Of a stretch of DNA of 64,000 bases, positions 11,581 through 23,795 are shown in pieces. The stretch covers positions 21,848,233 through 21,912,232 of the forward strand of contig OY282610.1 in NCBI GenBank assembly GCA_958298945.1, given 5' to 3'. The translations under genes and the position numbers were made by a program. The DNA comes from Atherix ibis. Lineage: Eukaryota > Arthropoda > Insecta > Diptera > Athericidae. The notes below the pieces were generated by a model, which saw only the letters and a list, made by a program, of their open reading frames with translations, searched no databases and was not told the DNA's origin. How positions within the stretch are numbered: position 1 is the stretch's first letter; every line of letters starts with the position of its first letter.

Positions 11581-13800
11581 AGGAACGATAAAGAATATAA
11601 TATTGTGAAGAAATATTTTTGATTTTTACAATTCATAGAAAAATATGTTATTTTTACGATAATTTCAGAAGAATTCAAATAATTGAAATGACTGAAAGTA
11701 ATGTAAGTGCTTTTTAAAAAAAATAATTATATCATCAAATTCGACTTATATCAATTACGTGTACGTAGCCATATTTAATTATAGAATAAATATGGCAACA
11801 ACAAAACAAAAAAAAAACAAATAAAAATATTATTTAATTAAAATCAATTCTGAAAATAATTAATATCGTTTTTGTGTATTTACATAGCGATGGTCAATAA
11901 TAATTATCCGAGTAGATGTATAAATATTGTACATCATTAAACGTTCGTTGAATGTTACATAAAACATTTGGAAAATCAAAAAAGGAAAAAGAAAAGAAAA
12001 CGATTTACATAATTAAGTAAATATAAAATTAACAGCAATATTTATATAGAAATTTAATTTGATTTCTAATGTAATTGAAGATTGCTGTTAGGAGTTCCTA
12101 TTAAATTGTTTTTTCTACAATATAATATAAAATGGGCAAAACGAGCAAAACAAATTTATACTTTCCTATATAATTGAACATTTATAAATTACATATGTGA
12201 ATGTACATTTGCGTTTACGGAGAGGTGTTTATTTAATACTTAATTTTGTTAAATTGGAATTATAGTCCTTTATAAGGGGATAAAAGGGTAGAAATTTGAT
12301 GATGATGAATCCTTTAATAAATTTTATCTTCTTTCAAATTTAAAGTATTCTCCCATACAGTCTATCTATTGTATATACTTGTATCTATGTATTTCATTGA
12401 TATTGTATTGAATATGTTATAATCGAAAGAATTGGTTAGAAATATTTTATTAAATTATTTTCCCATCAATTACAAGTTTTTGGGGTAATAACACTTACAA
12501 AATATGACATTTTGGGTTGAAAATACAAAAAGCCATCGAACATTTTCGGATATAGAAATATTTTTCCATATTTGCTTTTATAGATAATGCAAATTATTTT
12601 CAATATGAACAATTTTAAATGTGCTACAGAATATATTAATTATAATCAAAACAATTGCTATCAATTTGCCATAAAATTATTGCTAACCAAATATTTTATT
12701 CAATTTAATTAATATTTTATCAAAAGTATAAAAATAATACGAGTATAAGTAATGATTAATCTATCAATATTTGTACAAAATTTTATACTACAATATTTAA
12801 TATTATTGATAATCGTAATTTCAATAAAAGTGCTTTAGGAAAAAATTAATTTTGCATCATTATTATTATTATTAAATTTATTATAATATTATGAGTATTA
12901 ATGAATACCCACTTACCATTTGTACAAGACCAACAAAAGTCCAAATAAGAATTATTACTATCCGTTCCATAATTGTTTTTGCGAAAAGTTTTTTTTTTAA
13001 AATTTTTATGGTTTTTAAAATTTTACTATAATTATTATATTTCTATTTATTTATTAATTCATAAAATTCAATAGTAATAAAATTGTATTTAAATATTTTT
13101 ATTAATTTCTTTTATATAAAAATAAAATTATTTTATTTAATGTTTTTTGTTGTTGTATAATATCAATGAAAATTTCCATTTACTATTGTATTATTATTGG
13201 TATTATTTTAATTATAATTAACTAAACCACACCAACTGTTGTTTCACATAATAATTGATTTGTGTACGTCATCAATTAAATTTTATTTTTATTTTCTAAA
13301 TTTATAGTAATAATATTTATTTAAAAGAAGGTATAGAGAAAAAAATAAAATCGAAAGTAATCCTTTCAAAAGCATATTTCGTAGTCAGCTTTTTTTTCAA
13401 AGATAATAAATAAAAGAAAGAAAATAAAATTTCTGCATAATAAAATATAATTTTAAAAGTCAAAGTTTTAAAATTTCTCACTAACAAATAATAATTATTA
13501 AAAATAAAAATAAATAAAAAAATAAAGTAAATGTTTTATATTTACTAATGAGTAAAGAAAGAAGAATGTATCTTTTTGTTCAGCAGAAAACGGTATTCAC
13601 GTTTAAAAGAGAAAATTTCCAAAGAACAAAAATTTTCATCACGTGATTTCTGTAATATGGGGAGGCTCCAAGTTTTGGTTTTGGTGATTTTTATGGTCCG
13701 ACAGTTAAAAACCACAAAAAAAGTTCCGACAGTTCAAAACGAGATTACCAGAACGATCAATATACTGTTGGGTGTCTTTATGAGAGGTTAAACTAATTTT
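11581..13800. other. AT-rich DNA with no recognised gene
   Basis: Nothing beyond AT-rich sequence and homopolymer runs is visible. A 71-codon frame at 13576-13791 resembles nothing and is probably chance. Confidence 0.4.
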
Positions 13801-15420
13801 GTTGATTGAGATCTGGTTTAATTTTACTTAAATTTATCTTACGCTGACGGATTTGCAGTTTATGTGACAAGTTTTTGGTTAAAGTGACAAATTTTCGGTT
13901 CATATTTGATTTTAGTGACTAATTTTGGGTTGAAGTGACCAAGTTTATTTTCAAAAGGGATTTTTTTTTTATAAAGTGACTAATTTTGTGACTGAATTTA
14001 TTCTTAAAATGACTAGTTTTTACTTGCAGTGACTATGTGCTAGTGTAAGTAACTGATTTACTACTTGAGTGACTTGTTTTTGAATAAAGTGACAAATTTT
14101 CGGTTCATATTTGATTTCAGTGACTAATTTTGGGTTGAGTGACAAAGTTTATTTTCCAAAGGAAATTTTTTTTCTTCATAAAGTGACTAATTCTGTGACT
14201 GAATTTATTCTTAAAATGACTAGTTTTTGCTTGCAGTGACTATGTGCTAGTGTAAGTAACTGATTTACTACTTGAGTGACTTGTTTTTGAATAAAGTGAC
14301 AAATTTTCGGTTCATATTTGATATTAGTGACTTATTTTTTGTTGAAGTGACAAAGTTTATTTTCCAAAGGAAATTTTTTTTTCCATAAAGTGACTAATTT
14401 TGTGACTGAATTTATTCTTAAAATGACTAGTTTTTGCTTGCAGTGACTATGTGCTAGTGTAAGTAACTGATTTACTACTTTAGTGACTTGTTTTTGGTTA
14501 AAGTGACAAATTTTCGGTTCATATTTGATATTAGTGACTTATTTTGGGTTGAGTGACCAAGTTTATTTTCCAAAGGAAATTTTTTTTTTTCATAAAGTGA
14601 CTAATTCTGTGACTGAATTTATTCTTAAAATGACTAGTTTTTGCTTGCAGTGACTATGTGCTAGTGTAAGTAACTGATTTACTACTTTAGTGACTTGTTT
14701 TTGGTTAAAGTGACAAATTTTCGGTTCATATTTGATTTTAGTAACTTATTTTTTGTTGAAGTGACAAAGTTTATTTTCCAAAGGAAATTTTTTTTTTCAT
14801 AAAGTGACTAATTCTGTGACTGAATTTATTCTTAAAATGACTAGTTTTTGCTTGCAGTGACTATGTGCTTGCAGTGACTATGTGCTAGTAACTGATTTAC
14901 TACTTGAGTGACTTGTTTTTGAATAAAGGACTAATTTTCGGTTCATATTTGATATTAGTGACTTATTTTGGGTTGAGTGACCAAGTTTATTTTCCAAAGG
15001 AAATTTTTTTTTTCATAAAGTGACTAATTCTGTGACTGAATTTATTCTTAAAATGACTAGTTTTTGCTTGCAGTGACTATGTGCTACTGTAAGTAACTGA
15101 TTTACTACTTGGGTGACTTGTTTTTGGTTAAAGTGACAAATTTTCGGTTCATATTTGATTTCAGTGTCTAATTTTGGGTAGAGTGACAAAGTTTTTTTTT
15201 CAAAGGAATTTTTTTTTTCATAAAGTGACTAATTCTGTGACTAAATTTATTCTTAAAATAACTAGTTTTTGCTTACAGTGACTATGTGCTAGGGTAAGTA
15301 ACTGATTTACTACTCGAGTGAATTGTTTTTGGTTAAAGTGGCAAAATTTCCGGTCATATTTGATTTTTGTGACTAAAGTTAGGTTTTAGTGACAAAATTT
15401 CTAAATAAAAAAAATATTTT
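13801..15420 (+). repeat. GTGACT minisatellite with 205-207-bp higher-order unit, about 7.5 copies
   Basis: Short degenerate steps of the type AGTGACTAATTTTGGG are organised into a long unit. The marker GGTTCATATTTGAT begins at 13897, 14102, 14309, 14516, 14723, 14940 and 15146, with a degraded copy at about 15350. The spacing is 205-207 bp except for one 217-bp unit, explained by a local duplication of GCTTGCAGTGACTATGTG near 14852-14886. There are no protein features. Confidence 0.93.
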
Positions 15421-17280
15421 TCTTGAAGTTATTAATAATTGTGACTAAATTTGTGCTTTTAGTGACTACTTTTTGGTTAAAGTGACTAATTTTTAAACAA
15501 TTTTCAATTATAGTGACTGATTTTTGATTCGGATGACTATAAATTAAGTTAACTAACTGGTTTTCAGTAAAAATTATTTCTTTTTTTTTTGCTTGAATGA
15601 TAAATTTTTAGTTTCATTAACTGTATTTTTAGTTTAACTGATTAATTTTTAAATAAAGTCACTGATTTTTGCGTTAAGTGACTAATTATAAACTTTGGAA
15701 ATCGCATTATAATTCGAATAATTACTTTTTGTAAGTATTTATTTTCGGGCTCGAATGATTAATTTTTAGTTTCAGTGACAAAAATTTTCATCTTAACTGA
15801 TTAATTTTTAAATAATTTTTAATGAAAGTGACTGATTTTTAAATTAAGTGACTATTTTCATATTAAGCGACTCATTATTAATTTTAGCGGCTGCTTGTCA
15901 AATCGAATGTTTCTTCTAATGTTATTTTTTGTTGCTTTAATGATAAATTTTTAGTTTCAGTAACTGAATTTTTAGTTAAACTGATTAATTTTTAAATAAT
16001 TTTTAATGAAAGTGACTGATTTTTAAATTAAGTGACTATTTTCATATTAAGCGACTCATTATTAATTTTAGCGGCTGCTTGTCAAATCGAATGTTTCTTC
16101 TAATGTTATTTTTTGTTACTTTAATGATAAATTTTTAGTTTCAGTAACTGAATTTTTAGTTAAACTGATTAATTTTTAAATAAGTTTTAATGAAAGTGAC
16201 TGATTTTTAAATTAAGTGACTATTTTCATATTAAGCGACTCATTATTAATTTGAGCGGCTACTTGTCAAATATAAAGGTTTTAGTGTTATTTTTTTGCTT
16301 GAATGATAAATTTTTAGTTACAGTAACTAAATTTTTAGTTTAACAGATTAATTTTTAAATAAGTTTTAATGAAAGTGACTGATTTCTGAATTGAGTGACT
16401 ATTTTTATATTAAGCGACTCATTATTAATTTTAGGGGCGACTTCTCAAATCGAATGTTTTTTTTTAATGTTATTTTTTTTATTTCCCTGATGATAAATTC
16501 TTAGTTTCAGTAACTGAATTTTTAGTTTAGTTGATTAATTTTTAATGAAAGTGACTGACTTTTGATTTGAGTCACTATATTTGCGTTAAGTGACTGATTA
16601 TTAACTTTGGCAACCGTATTATAACTCGAATGATTACTATTTGTACATATTTTTATTTTGGGCTTGAATGAAAAATTTTTAGTTTCAGTGAATGATTTGC
16701 TAGTTAAAGTGACTTAATTTTAGAGTCAGCGACTCTTGGTGACTTCATTTTACAGTTATTTTTTAGTAAGTAATTTTTTATGAAAATGATTGTTTTTCGA
16801 TTAAAGTAACTTAATTTGTTGTTTAATTAAAAAAAAATAATTTTCGTTCAAGTGATTGAACTTGTATTGACTAAGTTTTGGTTTAAGTGAGTGACTTTTG
16901 GTTTTAGTGACTAATTTTTTTACTTTAGCGACAATTTTGCATTTCTAATTTTATTTTTATATAAATAATTTTAATAATCAATAATACATTTTTAGTTTTA
17001 CTGATTGAATTTCTAATTAAAGTAATAGATTTCGTAGTTAAGTGACTGAATTTACGTCACTTAACTACGAACTCTATTACTACAAAATCTATTACTCCAA
17101 TTACGTATAAGTCCCTAATAATCGTCTTCATTTTTTATTTTAGTAACTTATTTGTTGATTTTAATAACTACTCTCTTCAATTATCATGAATAATTTTTGA
17201 ATTTTTTAGTTTAAATGACCAAGTTTCAGTTTGAATAACTGAACTTCTAATTTAAGTGATTAATTTTTTTTTTTTTTTTT
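15421..17280 (+). repeat. Degenerate GTGACT minisatellite with a 184-bp higher-order block
   Basis: This is the same short step as the preceding array (AGTGACTGATTTTTAAATT) but more diverged. Between about 15.75 and 16.46 kb a 184-bp unit repeats. The marker TGTCAAATCGAATG starts at 15896 and 16080, with variants at 16264 and 16443. Outside that block only the short step is visible. The array fades out at about 17.28 kb in a T-run. Confidence 0.85.
17021..17081. repeat. 26-bp inverted repeat (one mismatch), 9-base loop
   Basis: The arms are 17021-17046 and 17056-17081, around the core TTCGTAGTTAAGTGAC. It sits at the degraded end of the GTGACT minisatellite, so one arm is an inverted copy of a repeat step. 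All other steps in the array run in one direction. Confidence 0.85.
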
Positions 17281-20200
17281 GGTTTCGATTAAATTAAAAT
17301 TATTTTGAATTCGTTATAAGCAAAAAAAAAAAATGTTTTCTTTTAAATTGTTGAACTTTGAATTTTTAAAGAATTTTTTATTACAAACATTTTGTTAATA
17401 TATCTGATTTTAAGCTTATAAAAATAATCTTCGTTTCTTTGGTATTTACCTTTTTAGAAACGGTTGGGATAGTGGGGGGGGGGGGTTAGTATGTGGTTTT
17501 GAAGTTGGCTAGTTTGTGGCGAATTTACTTAAGATAATATTTTTCAATTTGAAAGGTGACATTTATTATTTTATTTATCAATTTTTTTTTATTAAGATAT
17601 TTTTTTAGTATAAAAGAGAAATTAAGATATTAAAAAACAAAAACACTGTAAAAATTTGAGAAATATAATAAATTTTTAAAAAAAAAAGAGATTTTCAGAT
17701 TTCTTAGTAAAAATGTATTTGTAGATATTTTTAAAAAAAATTGATTCTTTTTTAAAAGAGAAATAAAATTAAGTTTACTTGACTTAATTTGAATATGAAG
17801 ACTTTTGTTTTTGTTGAATTAATTTCATCAAGAATAGAGAAAATATTCAAGAAAAGGGGAAGGGAGAAAGATGATGTGTTAAATGATGCTCTGGAGTAAT
17901 AAAAATAGTACTGGTTTAACTGGTTCATTTTAGTTTTGGAATCGAATCAAGTCCATATAATATTACAATATTGAAAATATCGAAACTAAATTGGTTCAAA
18001 TTAAGAAGATCGTCAAATATCACAAGTTTTATAATACACTAATATTATTTTAGTGAGGGGATGAAGCTTTAAAAGGCTTACGATATCCTTGATCTGGTTT
18101 AACTACCTTCTATAATATAACGGTAGGAGAACATGGTCCAGTATATCCAGTTACAAGTTTTTGCTAACGTGTCTCAAAAATAAACCTTATTCCTATTCCT
18201 GTTTATGGACATTTATACTCGTACTTTTGATAGTTGCCGTAAACTAACCTAGACTTGAAACTTTTAAAACTTGTAGTAGTAGTTATGAATTTTACTAAAA
18301 TAATAGTAGCATCATCAAGATATTTCAAAGAATTTAAAACTTTTTAAAAAAAAATTCCAGAAAATTGAATGGCAGCTTTAGTTTTTCATTTATATTTTTG
18401 TTTTTTTTTTCGTTTCTTTCTAAAAGCTATTAAACTTGCCATTTTTTTTTATTTATTTATTTATATGGATTAAAATTATATTAAATAGTTACAATAATGT
18501 TAATATTATATTTGAATGTTTAAGTGATAAACTGATCAGTTAAAATTATTTTTAATAGGTTAAAAAAATTTCATTTATTTAGAAAAGCGTAAGAAGTTTT
18601 TTTTTTTTTTAAAAAAAAAATTCAGTTTAAAATTAGGAAATTTTCACCAATCTTTAAAAGAGAATTAAAAATTAGAAATTTGTCATTAAACATTTTTTAT
18701 TAATTAATTTGTTTTTTTTTTTTTTTTTTTTCTAGACATTTAATAGCGAGTCATTAAATGTGATGTGAATGAAAAAGTAGGACTGAAGCTGTTTTTATAT
18801 TCAGTTTTGAGCTAAATTTAACTCTTTTTAATTACAATATATAAGATCTAAGAAAAATTATTATTTTCTTTTAGAAATTACGATAAATAAATTATTAAAA
18901 AAAAAATCTTTAATCAAAAAATTCTATTGATCTCTTCATCGATAGTTGAAATTTTGCCATAATCAAAAAACAAAAAATTCAATAATAAATTATGTGAAGT
19001 GTATTTATTTAGGCATTTAATAAATAGGTAATCGGGATTAAGGAGAATTAGTCTTTCATAACTTTCTATTGATTGTATGTATGGTGATGACATGATCGTA
19101 AATTTCAATTGAGGTCAATTTCGAATTGACAAATCTGCTATTGACCCGATAAAGTAGTGACGAGTTTCATCTCATTTGAATATGCGTACTTTTCTTAGAC
19201 TTAATGATATACGGTAAGAAGTTTTTCGTATTCCGTTAATCATATTCGAATATATTAAATAGAAAACTAATGAACAAAAATATCTTTTAAATTAAAATAT
19301 ATAGAAAAGGGTCTTTTCCTAACCAAGATGAGTTGGTACTGATAATAAATACTTTTAGTCAAACAAACGAATTATTGATAGCAAAATTTTTTCATAATAT
19401 TATTAATAGTATTGACCCGATTTTTATTCTTTATTAAAACTATTTGATCTTTGTATTTATTTATAAATATGATTTTTTGTTTGTTTGTATTTATTTTAGT
19501 GGTATTTTTAGCTATTTAGGTGGAACTATCCAAGAGAGTGGACAAAAAAAAAATGCATATTGTTCGTGATGCAATCTGTGCCAATAGAAGATAAATTAAC
19601 TCTTATTATAATATTAAAATGTAACCTTAATTTGGTAAAAATATTTTAAAATAAATTTCATCGATTAACAAATCATATTTTTTACCCAATAGTATTTTTG
19701 GATTTTTTTTTAAAAAATAATTTCATTTTTATATTCATTGAAAGAGTATACATTTTTTTTAAATATAAAATTTATCTTAAAATCAGAGAAAACTTAATAT
19801 TCTCTTTAATTAAATAAAAAAATTGGTTAAATTTTAAAAATTTCTGAACAAATTTTATTAATTTATTAGATTGAAAATATTCTAATTAAAAAGAATGAAC
19901 AATTTTGTTTTTTTGTTGAAGAGAATTTTTTTAATATTTTGACTTTAAATTTTTTATTAATTAACTTTGCATAATTTTGATTATAGTAAATTTTAATTTG
20001 TCATATTACTATTAGGTATATTTAATTATAATAAAATGTAATCCTAAAAATCAAATCTATCCATTTACAAAAAATTCTTATAATTTAAGGAAATTTTAGT
20101 TCCAATTAACACATAAATTAATACATACTAAACTATATGCACATAAATTATTTACTCTTTCCACTTTTATCACAAAAAAAAAAAATCCTTTTTAATTGGC

Positions 20201-20339
20201 ATTAGATGATTATTAATGACTAAATATGATTAGTTAACATTCTATTCTAACAGTTTAATTTTGAACAGTTCAAGAATATCTGTTAGGATTTGTTGAATTT
20301 TTTTATTGGTTTTTTTTTTATTAAGTTAAAGTTTGAGTT
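17281..20339. other. AT-rich DNA with no recognised gene
   Basis: About 3 kb without coding signal. A run of 13 G residues at about 17473-17485 and several long A/T homopolymers are the only notable features. Confidence 0.4.
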
Positions 20340-20860
20340 ACGATTTTCGAAAAGAAAGTTTTATATCGATTGTGATAGGTAAATTTCAATGAACGTAAAA
20401 CACCTTTTACCGTTGATCGCGATCGATATGCATCGAAGCGAATGATCACAAAAATTCACAGCACTCGATCACTTCACCAGGTAAACTGTTGAGTGTTTGG
20501 GTCGAACGATCGCAGATCACCTTGGAAAGGCCAAGAAGTTCTGTAGCTGTTTTTGTGCTTTTTGCGGTTTATGCTGTTGTGGCAGCTTGTATGGTTGTGT
20601 TGCTGTTGCTACTATCGGCGGATACTATAGTTAGTAGAGTAGTCGATCGTGTCAGCGTTGTTTGTGTGGATATTACCGAAGAGATTTTACCATGTTGACT
20701 TTTACCTGGCGTTGTTTGTTGCTGCAGGCCAAGGTGATCGAGACAGTTTTATGATCGCACCGTGCCGTTCAAGATCAATGTCAGTAGCGTCAGATGAATG
20801 CCAAAATATCACACCTTCCTCTCCCATCTAATCGTTCTCATAGTTCAAGTATTTAAATTT
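20340..20860. promoter_or_regulatory. Less AT-rich island, possible promoter or first exon of a host gene
   Basis: This stretch stands out from the AT-rich surroundings by base composition. It contains clustered CGATCGCGATCGATATGC-type sequence around 20415-20435 and a TATCGATTGTGATAGG stretch near 20365, which recall DREF-type TATCGATA promoter elements of flies. Splice-like signals are present on both strands: on plus, a polypyrimidine tract ending GTTGCTGCAG near 20728; on minus, a donor-like CAG/GTAAAA near 20707-20713. The plus-strand frame 20489-20698 lacks an ATG start and looks unconvincing. Direction and identity are undecided. Confidence 0.25.
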
Positions 20861-21719
20861 TAGCTATTCTAGAGAAAAGATATTGATAAGTTTCTCTCGT
20901 AAGGGCCAGTGTATATGTCAAATACTTATAATAACTAATTGTGTCGGCATTTAGTCATTTTATTTAGGATAAAAACTTCAAGAGAGTGGCGGATAGGGCA
21001 TAAAGAATAAGGTCAAAATATTGGATATATCACATAAACGATTTTCCATTATCATTTACGTTATAGTGTCTGTTAACTAAACTTTTGGCCCCTTGTAAAC
21101 TTTATTACCAACTTCAAGTTGTTTTCCATCAGTCTCTAGAAATTTACGATAAAAAGTGGTCCAAATTGTCATCAAGTGATCTGCCTCGTCTAGAAACCAA
21201 ACTTTGTATATTGATTATGGTCCAAATTGTCTTATTTTGGTAGAAAATATCTTCAGATTTTGCCAAATTCTGAGTACCGCAAGGTATCTGCTCATTAGGT
21301 CCCCGAACACAGACTCCACCATTAATCTGACTCAATGTGTTATGGGTAAAAGTTCTATCTAATATGAGAATTGAGGTTGGCATCGATGGAGATTGGTTTT
21401 GTAATCATGATAGGCATTTTTTTTTTATTATAAAGATTCTACGTCTTCTGGCTGATAGTGATCAGAAATTGATGGTCGAAAAACAATGATATTTTCTTTT
21501 GAACAATGGAACAATTTTTCATAATATCAAAAGAATCGATCGAATCTTCCTAATGACAAAGTGTAATTTTTATTATTTGACATTAAGAAGCTTCTGTTTT
21601 AAATTATCATCAACTTAATCAAAAAATTTTTATTATCATATAAAAAATTAATGGAAAATAAATTTGATTTGGTTGGTCAAAATAATAAAGATAGACTTAA
21701 AAATTTTGTATGGAAAGTA
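20861..21719. other. Unassigned sequence
   Basis: A minus-strand frame at 21144-21383 (79 codons) has no recognised motif. Two stretches near 21155 and 21218 share GTCCAAATTGTC, a small direct duplication. Nothing else is visible. Confidence 0.35.
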
Positions 21720-22115
21720 GTATAGACTTAGCGGGCACCTTTGGCCTTATAGAAAATGTCTCCCATTTTGATGAGAAAAATTTTTCTGCACGCTTTCATT
21801 CATTTTAGAAAAACTTTTTTTAATTTCATTGCGTCAGTTTTCTTTAAGTTGCTCAATAGTGTCCAGTTAGTTTTCCTAGATCTTAAGTATTTCAATAGAA
21901 CGACGTTGAAATCGATATCACCGCATGATTCGGTAAGAAAACATTGCGCGCAGAACTTCCATTATAGAGCTTTTAGTGTGTGACTTTCCGTTGTCCTGAT
22001 AGAAGCTCATGTCGTCAAACCCCAATTGATTCAATTCATAGATTAAAAAGTTCCCAACAATCAACATAATAGAATCCTTAAACAACACGTTAAAGTTGTT
22101 TGGGATTTGCCTCAT
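21720..22115 (-). pseudogene. Transposase relic, rosa (DD41D)-like Tc1/mariner family
   Basis: Read on the minus strand from about 22115, the sequence gives GFDDMSFYQDNGKSHTKSS followed by IMEVLRAMFS. This matches the DDMWFQQDGATCHTA block around the second catalytic Asp of the family. After frame breaks come a QLKEN/RNEI-like stretch and a KMGDIF ending, equivalent to the C-terminal (H)MADI(I/V)F of intact members. The PRSCDLTPLD block that should follow is destroyed. The assignment rests on motif order, not on an alignment. The same family is seen at about 25.7, 30.1, 49.7 and 62.2 kb, plus a short piece at 52.7 kb. Non-functional. Confidence 0.65.
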
Positions 22116-22124
22116 TCTACGAGG

Positions 22125-23795
22125 GTGATTTTTATGTCTTCAGAAGATTACTGAAGCACCACTCAGTTTATTAGATAAGCCTAAAAGTATTCACCGAGCT
22201 TCTTTTCTAAGCCTAAAAGTAATCACAGACTTTATTAGTTAAGACTAAAAGCAGTCACTTAGTTTCTTAGTTAAGCCCAAAAAAGGTCACTCAATTTTTT
22301 AGTTAATCCTAAAAGGTGGAGTTTGTTAGATAAGCCTAGGTGGAGTCGCTTATTTTATCAGCTAAGCTTAAAAGGAGTTACTCAGTTTGTTAGATAAAAC
22401 TAAAAGGAGTTACTATTCTTAGTTAAGCTCAAAATGAGCCACTAAGTATATTAATTGAGCCTAGGTGGAGTCATTCATTTTATAAGTAAAGCTCAAAAGG
22501 AGTTACTCAATTTATAAGTTAAGCCCAAAAGTCGTAACTCAATTTCTTAGTTAAGACTTAAAGGTGGAGTATGTTAGTTAAGCCTAGGTGGAGTCAGCTA
22601 GGCTTAATTTTATTAGCTAAGCTTAAAAGGGGTTACTCAGTTTGTTAGATAAGCCTAAGAAGAGTCACTAATTTTATTAGTTAAGCCCAAAAGAAGTTAC
22701 TCAGTTTGTTACGTAATACTAAAAGGAGTTACTCTTTCTAGTTAAGCTCAAAATGAGCCACTTATTTTGTTAATTGAGCCTAAGTGAAGTCACACATTTT
22801 ATTAGTAAAGCTCAACAGGAGTTGCTCAGTTTGTTCGGTAGGTCTAGGTGGAGTCACTCATTGTACTAGTTAAGCCCAAAAGGAGTTACTCAGTTTATTA
22901 GGTAAGCCTAAGTGGAGTAACTCTTTTTATTAGTTAGTCTCAGAAGGAGTTATTCAGTTTATTAGTTAAGCTCAAAAGGAGTTACTCTGTTTATTAGGTA
23001 AGTCTAAGTGGAGTCACTCATTTTATTAGTAAAGATCAAAAGTAGTTACTAAGTTTGTTAGGTAAGCCCAAAAGGAGTTACCCAATTTATAAGTTAGGCC
23101 CAAAAGTGGTAACTCAATTTCTTAGTTAAGCCTAAAAGATGGAGTTTGTTAGTTAAGCTTAGGTAGAGTCACTTATTTTATTAGCTAAGCTTAAAAGGAG
23201 TTACCCAGTTTGTTGGATAAGCCTAAGTAGAGTCACTCATTTTATTAGTTAAGCCCAAAAGAAGTTACTCAGTTTGTTACGTAATACTAAAAGGAATTAC
23301 TCTTTCTAGTTAAGCTCAAAATGAGCCACTAATTTTGATAATTGAGCCTAAGTGGAGTCACTCATTTTATTAGTAAAGATCAAAAGCAGTTACTTAGCTT
23401 TTTAGGTAAGACTAAAAGGAGTTACTCTTCTTAGTTAAGCTCAAAATGAGCCACTAAGTTTGTTAATTGAGCCTAAGTGGAGTCACTCATTTTTATTAGT
23501 TAATCTCAAAAGGAGTTACTCAGCTGGTTTTTAGTTAAGACTAAAAGGAGTCACTTAGTTTCTTAGTGAAGCCTAAAAGGAGTCACTGACTTTGTTAATT
23601 AAGGCCAAAAGCAGTAACTAAGCTTCTTAGTTAATCTTAAGTGGAATCACTCATTTTACAAATTAAGCCCAAAAAGAGTTAGTTGGTTTGAAAGTTAAAA
23701 CTAAAAGGAGTCACTCCATTTCTTAGTTAATTCTAAAAGGACTCTCAAATTATTTGAGTGAAGACTAGAAAAAGTCACTTTGTTTATTAGTAAAT
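22125..23795 (+). repeat. Minisatellite, about 34-bp step (TTAGTTAAGCCTAAAAGGAG)
   Basis: The step is of the type AGTCACTCATTTTATTAG followed by TTAAGCCCAAAAGGAG, about 32-36 bp long, and is repeated for about 1.67 kb with moderate divergence. Longer periods are visible because sub-types alternate. For example, the CTCAAAATGAGCCACT step followed by an AATTGAGCCTA(A/G)GTGGAGTCA step recurs at about 22.43, 22.75, 23.32 and 23.44 kb. Reverse-complemented, the step reads like the GTGACT minisatellite of 13.8-17.3 kb. No coding content. Confidence 0.93.
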
